Positions 1 to 12,300 of a stretch of 64,000 nucleotides of DNA are shown piece after piece. Source of the DNA: Rhodeus uyekii (Eukaryota; Chordata; Actinopteri; Cypriniformes; Acheilognathidae). Position 1 is the first letter of the stretch. Each line of letters opens with the position of its first letter. Both the position numbers and the translations under genes were made by a program. The DNA is taken from NCBI GenBank assembly GCA_037043235.1, contig JAWRVZ010000004.1, forward strand, positions 3,004,001 to 3,068,000, given 5' to 3'. Under the pieces are notes generated by a model. The model saw nothing but the letters and a program-made list of their open reading frames with translations, was not told the origin of the DNA and did no database searches.

Positions 1-850
1 GCTAATTAGGGAAGAATTTCATCATTCGTAAAAGCATATCTGTATAACTGACCAAATAAATACTTTGCATCACGTGGCTTGTAAAGGCATTTGCTGTAAT
101 AAATTACACCAACAGGGGACGATGTTTTACAACTGAAAAGTATCACTAGAACAATCACGTCGTTAGTAAACACATTAATCATAAAACTCATTAATTAATG
201 ATAACTCTTGGTCAATGGAGATGTTTAGATGTTAAGGGAGTGGTATGATAAAACAGTGACTAGTACAAACCATTAATGATTATAGAAGATATCTCACATC
301 AAATATTTGCAGGGCTTGTTTCTAAAAAAACAGTAAATTCACATACAACTACAATCAAACTGATTTTCTCATAGTGCTGTAGTTGTTTGAAAAATGATGA
401 AAAAATCTGTAAAATCTGTAATGAACAACAATGTTCAAATTGTTGAAATGTTGAAATTTCTGAAAATAACAACGATACTAGTTTTAAGAAGACAAAAAAC
501 AATGCTAAATAAATCCAAAGGTAACCTTAATTCGTTCTATTTTATCTTTAAATAGTTGTAAATATACATATGTGCTTATTTATTTCTTACTTATTTCCAT
601 CATTTGTGCTATATTATTGTAAATTAATTGTAAAGTCTGGAGGCGTTCTGAAAGAAATCCCATTTTACTACATTTGTAAGAATGTGTAAGTGACAAACTA
701 TATAACGACTATCATTTTTAAACTCAGCATCTTATAATAATGTTCAAAATGAATGCAATAATTATGTTCAAGAAATTATTCTGATGAAGTGTAGTATCAG
801 AACTACATGTCATCAAACATCAGTAAATCTGTCTCCAACTACTACATTTC
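1..850. repeat. 3' flank of an upstream copy of the duplicated protease unit
   Basis: No gene is visible. Roughly 30-190 and the following few hundred bases match 18330-18770 and 39860-40560, which are the 3' flanks of protease units 1 and 3. Shared landmarks are the segment around 65-130 (matching 39890-39955) and the block at 620-700 (matching 40320-40400). The simplest reading is that the array continues to the left of this window and that this is the tail of another unit. Confidence 0.7.
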
Positions 851-1557
851 CTGGGTCCGATACTGGAATCTACTGCCACTTCATTAAATTTAATTTTGAG
901 TGATTTGTGAAAAGTGTACATATTCAATTATTTGAAGGATTTCTTCAATCTTATGCACGCTTCAGTCTGTCGCATTTATGACCAAGTCTATATTCAGAGA
1001 ATTACAATTAATATTTTCTGAACCTCTCACTGAGAGAAAGAACATGTTATTAGTGTGTTTTAGCGAAAGTTTCTCGTTTAGAGCCAGAGCTCGACCAACC
1101 TCAACCATGAAGAGGCTGTGTATTTGTATATCTATGTGTGTTAGTATGATCTGTTACAGATCAGTATGGGTGAGGTGGACAACTGTCACCCTGGGGAAAT
1201 GGAGTGATTTGTTTTTCTCAACAAGCTGATTCTAGAAATACAGGTCCGAACCTGGAAGGTCACTTAGTGCCTAAACCAGAAGCTTTAGACCGTGTGATAG
1301 ACGAATATGCCTCTGCGAAATTGGTGTGAAAATGTATACGGAGAGTGGCCAACAAACTCCATTCTGAGTAGTGAATGTGACTTCAGTAACTTTGAATTAT
1401 TCTTCACTAAAGTGTTCTTCAATGGACTGCACTTCTGACTCCTGGTTTTCATTCATCATATCTGGTCCTTGGGTCTTTCACGATAAATTCCCCTTACTCA
1501 CCCTTTTGCATATTACCTGCTACTCTTTTTCAATTAAACGTAAGGCTTAATTGGTTG
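851..1557. repeat. Distal 5' flank of protease unit 1
   Basis: This stretch has no supported gene. Its order of landmarks matches 46000-47190 upstream of the third protease gene: the block near 1010-1120 corresponds to 46240-46345, and 1440-1500 corresponds to both sides of an insertion at 46.64-47.04 kb. It is therefore part of the duplicated unit. The short reading frames here have no recognisable domain. Confidence 0.6.
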
Positions 1558-1885
1558 GTAATATGTTGTAATGCAGTACTTTGTTCGGGGAGGAAGGAGG
1601 CACGAACCGGCGAACATTCAACAAACTTTAATGATAAAATAAAACAAATACAAAATAAACGTAATGGCCACATACACCACAACATAAAGTCTAGGCCTAA
1701 TCCTCTCTCGTCTTGCACTGTCGTCACTCCTCCTTTTATGCCTCCGGTGGCTCACAGGTGGCGCTCAATACCAATCACGCCACCGGCTCTCATGACGCTC
1801 TCACGGTCCCTCGACACCGCCCTGCTCGCCACACATGTCCACGGAAAAACTCTAATGTCACCGTATAACTATTGCTATTTACCCA
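1558..1885. mobile_element. Unclassified dispersed repeat
   Basis: A block with an A-rich centre (around 1625-1665) and a GC-rich right half resembles 40735-40950, in the flank of another unit. The two copies share the layout of a cysteine-poor AT stretch followed by a segment rich in CTCC and CACAGGTGGC. It is probably a non-autonomous mobile element or LTR remnant, but neither end nor a target duplication can be fixed by eye. Confidence 0.4.
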
Positions 1886-1889
1886 TCAT

Positions 1890-2895
1890 GACTTGACAAC
1901 TGAGAGCAAGCATTTCTCTGACACTGGATACATGTCAGCATTACAATGGCATAGGCTGTTCTATTTCAATTCATGATTGGTTGCCTGCAAAATTAAAATA
2001 TTAAACAGAACTATAAAATAACATTATTAACCAGTTAATGGAAATTTCAAATAAACGTTTCTGCTCAGAACAATTAAACTTGATTTTGTTTATGTTCCTT
2101 TTAAAATTATCATTTGTTTACTTTTTTCCCCATTTCGGACCAGTTCAGAGCTCTGACATCAACACACACCTGAAATCCTGTGTATGTCTTTTACGAGTAA
2201 TAATGGCTGCCATTTGGCAATAAGTTGTCATATGTAATCATTCCCACTATAGTTGATAGTCAGTGTCTGATAATTATTGTCATGGCTTTTATGTAGTATG
2301 TTTTTTGTTTTTTTATTCATCTGTTATCAGAAATGAAGCAAGCAGAAAAGAAAGACAGACTAAAAGGCAAAAGACAGAAACAATGTGTTGGTATGATGTA
2401 TTAAGATATTTTTCTTTTGTCATTCCAAATTTTTCTTTTGTTATTCCAAATTGTTATTCCATTTTGTTTTTCTTCTGGAATTTACTTGTTAGACCGGTTT
2501 GAAACACTTTAAATTAAGACTATAAATGAGCAGAAACCTTTTAGTTTCCAATATTATAAAAATATCTCTGTGACTTCTCTAACAATGATCTCATAGATGT
2601 TTGCCTTTATCATGTCTGCACAATCATACCTAAACAATATCTATACAACAAGTGTAATTATGAACATTTTTCTCAATTAAGTAATTTGCTGTGTGTTGTC
2701 AGTTTTAAAAGAATGTGAAGAATGGAAAAAAACACACTAAAAAAACTAAGGAAGAAGTGGGAAGGTGAGTGAGTGACGAGAATAGTATAGTTTGAGAAGT
2801 ATACTTACAAGCATATAAAAGGTACTGTAAGAGTCACTTTGTTCTAGACGACCACAAGCATCCATTCTGCAAACCAATAGAGAGACTGTGTGAAG
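1890..2895 (+). promoter_or_regulatory. 5' flank and promoter of protease gene 1
   Basis: This 1 kb block is present four times in the window: here, 20237-21198, 28310-29198 and 47200-48179. A TATA box (TATAAAAG) lies at 2814-2821, exactly 82 nt before the ATG at 2896, so transcription should start near 2843. The conserved sequence just downstream of the TATA box (ACTGTAAGAGTCACTT) is shared by all copies and marks the transcript start region. Confidence 0.75.
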
Positions 2896-3299
2896 ATGTG
2901 GAGATCAACGTGTATCACTTTGACCCTGCTCATGTGTCTCAAAGGTAAGGTCTCATGATATATCTATTAAAGCAAGGATAACTTGTAACAAACATACATA
3001 GATTACCGGTAAAAGGTCAATATATTTTGTTTTCTTTGTGGCACAGCTCATAAGAGCAGTCTAAAGACTATGAAAATAATCACTCATAAACAGACGCTTC
3101 ATGCCCATTCAGACCGATGTCCTCCTCTGATTTATGAGCTAAATGGATGTGAATGCAGCTTCCAAAAGACTAAAAAAGGGGAAAAAAAAGTTTACTTTTG
3201 ATATTTAACCATTTGAAACGTATGATCACAACAGTGTAACCAGAAAGTCTATTTTATGTTAATAAATTTTAAACATACATTAAATTTTCATTTAAATAC

Positions 3300-3334
<35 letters not shown>

Positions 3335-6300
3335 TAGCAAAAAACACATATAGCCTAGTTTGTAAAAAAATACAAAAGGTGGGGCCTTGATCGCCTGCTA
3401 AATTCCAACACGTTGGCTGGCACTGAGCCAGAGAAAGCGCTCAACACTTGTTGCTACACCTCAGCACTTGCATCAATAGTGAAAGGAGAACGACCAAAGC
3501 AAAACTAAGTAGAATACAGGTCTCGCTCCAGTCAGCTGTACCATCTCCAAATTCACTCTACCTTCAAAATGCCTCAAACCTTCGCTCCCTAAATCTTCAT
3601 CTCTCTCCCTTGCAAGACCAGATCTTCAAGCGTTAAGTCACAGCAGCAGCACACTGCAACTTTCCAGCACTGCACCTCACATGCCAGCCTTTAATGACAC
3701 ACGCCGCCCTCCAAGCATAAGTTTGCCTCCGCCAGCGGTGCAGGCTCAGCACAGAAGCACATACCTAACCTTTCCCTTATTTTTGGCCTGCAGCCCTACC
3801 ATCCGGTTCTAGCGTGAGGCTGCCTCCGCTAGCGCCGCAGGCCCAGACACTGTTTTATCTTCCCTTTCTACCCCTTCTGTCTCTCTCCAGGCGTCAACCC
3901 AAGCGTGAGGTTGCCTCCGCAAGTGGCTTCGGCCCTGGCCTTTTTTCCACCTAATTCTCTCCACCATGCTAAATCTCCTTTCATCCTGTTCTCTGCAATG
4001 CTCATGCCATTCCACAAACACTCCTGCTTGGAACCACCCCTGTCGCCAACAACAGTAGAACACAAATCCTCACTGAAGTTAAGGCTGCTGCCACCAGAGG
4101 CGGACCCATTCCCAACCAGTCTATCAATATTCAGAGTTGATATTTCTCAACGCCTCTAAATTTCCATTCTTCAAGCCTTTTTCTCTTCAAACGACTCATT
4201 TTGGAAGATTACATGTGGAGTGGAAGAGTTCAAGACTTTCCACTCCACATATAATCCGCTTCACATTGTCCCTATCCACCCCCACCGATTCATATTGCAT
4301 TTCAACAACACCAAGAACCTCCAAGCCAGCTTAACCATGGGTTACCTAGGTGAAATCTACTTCCCTCTGCTGAAATTTAATCCTCTGCTCATCAGAGGTA
4401 TCTCAAGAACTCAACCCACCAGACAACCAATTACATTGGAAATCCTTATCCTACTCTATCCTACTCTCCGCCAAAGATTCCACCCAAATGTTGTCCGACC
4501 ACTCAACGCCATGATCTAGCCACATCGGTTTCAGTTTCCTCAGATTCTATCACATCCAACCTTAATCCAAATCCATCCATATTTTGACCCATCAGCGCTG
4601 CATGACAAAAGTAAGGTAGACCAAACCATAAAGGCCTTTAACTTCCATGAACAACAACAATCCCTCCTACCTTCATTTAAGAGATCAGGCCAAACTCACA
4701 TCCGACCCACTCATCACAGACGACTTCAATCACCCCATCACATGTTTTGTTCTAAAACTAGCAGATCCAAGCACTGGGCCACAGGTCATCGGAAGCCAAG
4801 AGATACATTCGATCAAATCAGTCTCTCCAGAAATGGCTTTCACTTCCACAGAGACAACAGAAGATGAGGAAAGAGACAATCTCCATCATCCAACACGTGA
4901 TTGTTTCCAGAGGAAGATCTCCACTCCCGCATGAGCTAAGTTCAAATGGAAATTATTCCACCGTCACCTCCATTGCTGCAGCAATGATGTTCCCCGACAC
5001 TCCCGCAGGAGTTAGCGAAGGGGAAATTATCCCACTGCCGCAGCAGTGAAGCTATCTTCATACTAGCTTTTCGGTTTCCTCAGATGATCATAATTCACAT
5101 CACAACCAGCTTTAACCCAAAATGATATCCTACAAATTCCGACTTGTCAGTACTGGACGACGAAACCATTTCTTACTTCATCAAACGAAGAAACGCCATT
5201 TCACCTACTTCTCCAATCTTCCATCACCAATCCAACCATATCAAACCCTCCTAGCCTACTTCCATTTCAGAAACTCGCAAGCTAAACTCCCATCTGACCC
5301 ACTCTCCATAGACGATTCCAACCCCATTACACATTTCGGTTCCAAACTTCTTAAAGCTACGCTACTCCAAACCGTATTCCCAACAGACCATTTATCCAGC
5401 CATTCATTTCGCATAGGCACAGCAACCACGGCTGCACAAAAGGCCTTTCCCAACAGCAAATACAAGCATTGCGCTGCTGGTCTTCAGAAGCTTTCAAGAG
5501 ACACATCAGATCGCACATAAAACAAGCTCTTCAAACTCTGTTAAGCATCAGCTCCTCCCCACTTACAACTTCATGGCCACTGCTTTCCATTGCCGCAGCA
5601 GTGACGCTCCCACAGGAGCCAGGTCTCTCAATCCTCCACTGCCACAGCAGCAATGCTCAGCCAGTTCTCTCTAATTATCCACTGCCGCAGAAGTGACACT
5701 CCCGCAGGAGTCAGCCAAGGGGAAATTATCCCACTGCCACAGCAGTGATGATGCTCAGAACTCACCGTCACATCCAGCTTTAACCCAAAAGTACATCCTA
5801 CAATTTCTGACTTGTCAGTACTGGACGAAGAAACCATCTCTTATTTTCATCAATCAAAGCAAGACCAACCTAACAAGAAAAAGGCCACTTCATCTACATC
5901 TTTAATCTTCCATCACCAATCCAGCCATATCAAACCCTCTCAGCCTACTTCCATTTCAGAAACTCACAGGTCACAGGTCTGACCCAATCTTCATAGATGA
6001 TTCCAACCACCCCAACTCACGTTTCTGGTTCCAAATACACCTTAAAGCTACGCTACTAAAAACTGGCTTCCCAACAGCAGATACAAGCACTGGGTCGCTG
6101 GTCTTCAGAAGCTCAAGAGCTACATCCGATCAGACAGATCAAACATCAAACAAGCCCAACAAACTCTCATCAGTTAATATCTGCTCCATTCCACATACTA
6201 TCTTCACGGCCACAGCTTTCCACTGCCGCAGTAGTGATGCTCCAGAAGGAACCCAGCCCTGGAAACCCCTCCATTGCTGCAGCAATGATGTTCCCCCACA

Positions 6301-9300
6301 CTCCCGCAGAAGTCCTTAAGGGGAAATTACTCCACTGCCGCAGCAGTGAGGCTCCCGCTGGAGCTTTGTTCCGAACTTCCTTCCATTACCGCAGCAATGA
6401 TGTGCCCTCACACTCACGCAGGAGTCAGCCTAAGGGGAATTTACTCCACTGCCGCAGCAGTGAGGCTCCCGCAGGAGCTCAGTTCCAAATTTGCCTCCAT
6501 TGCTTGCAGGAGTCAGCCTTAGGGGAATATTGCTCTACTGCACAAGCACCGACACTCCCGTAAGAGCCAGTTCTCTCAAATTCTCAACCACTGCAGCAGC
6601 AACGCTCCCCCAGGAGCCCAGTCCTGAAACCCTTTCATCACCACAGCAACGACATTACCACACACCCAAAGAAGCCAGAAATAAGGGGAAATTCCTCCAC
6701 TGCTGCAGCAGCGACTCTCCCGTAGGAGCCAGTTCTCTCAAATTCTCTACTGCCGCAACAGCGACGCTCCTGCAGGAGCCAAATCTCTTGAATTCTCATG
6801 ACCGCGGAGTCTAGTCTCCTGATAAGCACCCTCCGCTTCCACAGAGGTACCCCTATACTCCCAGGAACTAGGTCTCCAACCAACTCACCTTCTTGCTAAG
6901 CTATCTAACAAGCACATCTCCAATGCAAAGCAAACCTCTGTGCCTCAAGCCATCTACAAGCAACTATCAGTGATGCTCATCCTTTGGACAACATAAGCAA
7001 CAAACTCCTTCCCGACGATACAAGAACTCACCCAGGTTCACCTCGCCATTTTTTGGGGGTCACCAACTCCTTGCTAGCGGTTGTCCGACTGGACCTTTGC
7101 AATTTTTGGGGGAGTGCTCCAGGTTCAGGCAAATACCGAGGTCGTAGCCCTCTCCTCGGACAGCACGACAAATACGCATACCTTTACCGCTCCTGAATCA
7201 TTGGCAAGTGTGAACTCGTGAAATAGAGCTGACAGAATAAAATAACCCAAACAAAACCACACTTGTTATTAACTTCAAGTGTGTCACACATAAGATACAA
7301 AATTAAAAAGTTTTGTGAAATAATCGATCCAAATTCTCTTTCTGGGCAACATTCTTTTAATAATCCAAGAAATAATTTTTTGTTTTGTTTCTATTACAGA
7401 AACCTATCAATGTTTTGTGAGCCACATCTACTGGCCATGTGAATGTACCTGCAGAACATGAGGATAATGTCACTTGTTGAATAGTTGGGGGAAGAACACT
7501 GCTAATGTGGCTTATTTGTAATTAAACCAGTTTTTCCAGAGATGTTTTCCTCATTTTCAGTCTCACAAGTTAAATCTATTATTATCACAGCAAGGATCTC
7601 TGGAAGGGTCATTATTGAGGGAAACATTCAAATAAATAATTCTAATGTGTACTTTATTTCTGATATTGCAGGTTCACTTTCTCAGCTGAAGGGTAAGAGC
7701 TTCTCTCTTTCTTCAGATGTCAACATCATGTAAAATAGTTAATGTAGAAATGCTTATATGAACAATTTCTCTTTCGCTCTCATAGTTTGTGGACAAGCCC
7801 CTCTAAACTCCCGTATTGTGGGTGGTGTGGATGCCCCTAATGGGTCGTGGCCGTGGCAGGTCAGTCTGCACAGCCCTACATACGGAGGTCACTTTTGCGG
7901 AGGCTCCCTCATCAACAATGAATGGGTGCTGACAGCAGCTCACTGTTTACCTGAGTAAGAATCACCTAAACACACATATTAATTTTAATCGGTAAAATGT
8001 ACTTGGTATATTGTTGTTCTTCTCTCATTTTCATGTTCTCTGCCTATATTCAGTGTCAACATATCCAGTCTTCGTGTGTACTTGGGAAGGAGAACACAGC
8101 AGGGCGTCAATGCCAATGAAGTCATGAGAACTGTAAAAACGAAAATTGTTCATAGTTCTTACGACAGGAAAACACATGACAATGACATCGCTCTGCTGCG
8201 TCTGTCCTCCACCGTCACCTTCAATAACTATATTAGACCTGTGTGTCTGGCAGCCCAGAAAAGCGTCTTCAGTACTGGCACCAGCAGCTGGATCACAGGA
8301 TGGGGAAATGTTCGATCAGGAGGTCACACACACACACACGCACACACGCACACACGCACGCACACACGCACACACAAACAAACCCATCAATTCACATGTG
8401 CATCAATTTCTAACACCATAATTGATAACTATGTTTCTGTATGTTCAGTGAGCCTGCCTTCTCCTGGGATTCTGGAGGAAACTATGGTTCCAGTGGTGGA
8501 CAATACTCGATGTAATACTCTGCTGGGTTCTGGATCTGTTACCAACAACATGATCTGTGCTGGTTCAACACAGGGAGGCAAAGACTCCTGCCAGGTACAA
8601 ATATTCAACCATTATTAATTCAACCTAAATGTGTATAGCTACTGTATAAAAAATAATGGACTTTAATATCTACTGCATATATATCTACATATTTCAGGAA
8701 TTCACACTCTTCATTTAGTAAAAATGCTTGATGTTGAACAGCTCCAGTAGTGTACATGAAACACAGGAAACACAAGGTACATGAAACACAAGGGCCATAG
8801 CATCTTCTTTCTCTTTGTCCATATTTGTAGGGTGATTCTGGTGGTCCAATGGTGAGTCGGCAGTGTTCAGTGTGGGTTCAGGGTGGTATCACTAGCTGGG
8901 GTTATGGCTGTGGCGGTCCCAAAATTCCTGGGATATACACCCGCGTGTCTTGCTATCAGTCTTGGATCTCAACCAATATTGGTCGGAACCTGCCAGGATT
9001 TGTCACATTCAAGCCCCCAAACTCATGCTCCTCTGCCAGCCCAAGTAAAACTTTCTCTCAGACACCTACATATGTATATTACACAAACTTGTAAAATGAA
9101 TGTTTGCTTGTTTGCGCAGCCTCAACCTCCTGTAGGGGAAGATGCAATGAGAAGTCCAACATTTTAAATCTCTGCAACTGCAATACTAACTGCACTAAAA
9201 AATGCTGCAGTGATTACAAACAGCGTTGTGCCAGTAAGTCCAAACACATTAATTGACACAATCAACAAAGAAACACAAATATAAGTCACTTGTCAAATAA

Positions 9301-12300
9301 CAAATACTAAACCACATCTGTAAGCAAATAATGCTAGTCATGTTCCCAGCTTACTTTTTTGCTGTTACATTTAATTGACTGGTCTTGAGGTGATAGTTAA
9401 TGAATCTATGGATGAAGAGAGTGTTTCTGACTTCATTTTGAACAGTATATCTATTGTTCTCTTTCAGGGAACTCGAGCTGCGTCCAAAGCGCTAGGGGAA
9501 ATAGCCTTGCGTCAGTCACGTGAAGATCTGTGCAACCAATGAGAGACGAACGCGTGTGAATGCGTCACCGCCGGCACGTGCCGGTGACGTCATGAGGAAG
9601 AGCATAAAGCGCGTCCGAAACCCGGAAGAGCCAGCTCTGAATGTCTTCAGCGTGCTATGTCTGTGTGAGAGTGATTTAGAAACGAAATCTAGTTTAAAAA
9701 TCAGGGAATTGTGTGTGAAAGTATGGCTGATGAGCAGACATTTAAATCTTGTGTTTTTATACATGAAATGTGTAAATATGTGCGTTGAAATACACATGAT
9801 ACACATGAAATACACAAGATGAAATGTGCGTTGTCTGCCTTTGGGCGGAGCACGCTCGGTCAGCGCTTGAGAACGCTGGCTGTAAGGACTGTGAGAAGTT
9901 CTCTTTGCATACGCTCCGCTCACGCCTGGCGGTCTGTAATGAGGCCGGTCAGGCTAGTGTTCCCCGTGGCTTGCAGCAACCGAGGTTTTGCGGCGCTCGC
10001 AGTCATGGGGATCACATATGGATCTCGCTATGGCAGCTGGGATGGGTCCTCCCTTATCTCAGCCCTCATGAGATGAGGCGGGTCCCAGTCACGAGCGCTC
10101 TCCGAGAGACGATCGTGCTGGGGCTCCGGCACTAACTTTATCTAGTTCAGATGACATGGATTTAGCTAGTGTCGACTCGGTTGGGGAGGATTCGCCACCC
10201 TCCTCACCGGCATTTGAGGAGCTAGTTGAGGTTGTGGCACGAGCGGTCTCGCGTCTGGATATTGATTGCCGGCGGAGACCAGGAGTGCTCGTTTTAGAAA
10301 GATTATTTTGGACGAGCGCTACCTGCCTGCTCACGTCACTCCCCCGTGCCGAGCTATGCCTTTTATTACCGATCTCCATGCCGAGGTATCTAGATCATAG
10401 AGAAGGCCAGCCTCCGAAAGAGTTCATACACCGCTAAGTGCTATGTATACGAATCTTGTCGGGGCTCAACACTATGTACTAAAGCTCCGGCGCTCCCCAC
10501 CAAGCCAATGCGCGTCACATCGTCTTTGGTGGGGAAAGCATACTCTGCTTCGAGCCAGGCTGCTGCGTGCCTGCATACTATGGCACTGCTGCAGGCCTAT
10601 CAGGCAGAGTTGCTTGGGGACCTCAACGAAGGCGGTGGTATCGGTCCGGAGGCAGAGGCTTGTTTGGCGATGCCGTAAAAAGCGTCGTCGACAAGTTCAG
10701 GAGGCTTCACGACAGCACGCGGCGTTCAGTGAAAGCTCTTCCCCGCCGCCCTCCACGTGAGACCGCCGATCATTCGCGGTCTCAAAGCTCCGCACACAGG
10801 GCCACTCAAAAGGAAAGTGTCGCTACCCGACTTCCTCCGGTAAACCCCGGAAAGTCGGGCCGACAAGACCAGTTCAGTCGGGAGGGTGATTTGAGGGTTT
10901 TCCTTAACACTAAGAAGGCTAAAACGAAGCGGTCCTGACGCTAAGCCGCAACAAGGTGGTGTCTCCCATGTGCAGCTCCAGTCAGCCCGCCACGGGAAAA
11001 CCACCCCCTCTAAAGAGGGTCCTAGAGCATTCCACCCGAGTTCCGGAAGCCCCGGCTCAGTGGTGAATATGTTCACAGTACCAGAGACCAGCCCCGGGAG
11101 GCTGGTTCCCTTTTTAGAATTCCGGGCTGCATGGTCACGGCTACCCGGTATCTCTCAGTGGGTCCTGCGCACGGTAAAAAAGAGCCCAGCAGGCTCTGGT
11201 CATGGAGCAAGAAGTAGACACTTTGCTGGCGAAAGGGACCATCGAGTATGTACCCCTCGCGAACAGCAAGTCCGGGTTTTACAGCCGGTACTTCGTAGTT
11301 CCATGGGAGGATGGAGGGTTGCGGCCCATTCTGGATTTGCGCCTCTTAAATAGCACAGTTATGCGTCTAAAATTCTATATGAATGAGATTTGACGCTCAA
11401 GCAGATCGTAGTACAGATCAGGTCCTCTAACTGGTCCGGCACGGTCGACATCAGAGACGTATAATCCCTCGTCTCATCCTTCCACAATGGGAAGTTCCTG
11501 TGGTTCGCCTTCAGGGGGGAAGGCGTACTAGTATCGGTGCTTCCTTTTCGGTCTGGGAGTGACGTCACCTAGGAGTGGACGCTGCTCTAAGCTCTGCTGC
11601 ACTTGCAAGGAACTATCGTGTCTTAAACTATGTCGACTACTATGGCTTATCCTGGCCGAGTCGCCGCAGTTAGCAGCACAACATCGAGATGCTGTGCCCG
11701 CACATAAAGGAGCTGGGGTTAAGGCTGAACACCAAGAAGAGTGTACTTTCTCCAACGCAGAGATCCACTTTCTTGGGAGTCATTTGGGACTCAGTTGCCA
11801 TGTCTGCTCGGCTCTCCACCGAGCGCATCCAGGCTGTTCGTTTAGCCGTTAAGAGCATCAAGCTGGGCAAGCCACTCATGGTGGTGGCTAAAAACCAGGG
11901 GTTCTCCCTGAGGGGTACCCGCTTTGCTATCAAGGTCACGGGGCGATGCCCACGCACCCTGAGCATGATGAAGAACTCTTGGTTCTCGTCTCACGACGCT
12001 TAGGGCTGAACACCAAGAAGAGTGTACTTTCTCCCACTCAGAGAACCACTTTCTTGGGAGTCATTTGGGACTCAGTGGCCGTGTCTGCTCGGCTCCTCCC
12101 CGAGCGCACCCAGGCCGTTCATTTAGCCATTAAGCGACGAGTGACATCCTTAGGGCTGAACACCAAGAAGAGTGTACTTTCTCCCACGCAGAGAACCACT
12201 TTCTTGGGAGTCATTGGGACTCAGTGGCCATGTCTGCTCGGCTCTTCCCCGAGCGCACCCAGGCCGTTCGTTTAGCCATTAAGCGACGAGTGACATCCTT

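Larger units (their letters stand above)
3369..7258 (+). mobile_element. Decayed tyrosine-recombinase element (Crypton/Ngaro-like) in intron 1
   Basis: Comparison with unit 3 shows shared intron sequence up to about 3368 (match at 29620) and again from about 7255 (match at 30328). The 3.9 kb between is inserted, replacing about 0.7 kb. It holds a broken tyrosine recombinase, GC-rich hairpin repeats on the left (3720-3970) and a long array of hairpin repeats on the right (4970-6790). No reverse transcriptase is recognisable, which favours a Crypton-like or strongly deleted Ngaro-like element. Exact termini and target duplication were not found. Confidence 0.6.

Noticed and set aside
3809..4159. 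Opposing frames of about 84 aa in the YR element
   Set aside because: Low-complexity GC-rich hairpin repeats; no start context, domain or conserved partner.
9516..9923. 135-aa minus-strand frame at the DIRS left end
   Set aside because: It overlaps the inverted terminal repeat and the gag-like start and has no recognisable domain.
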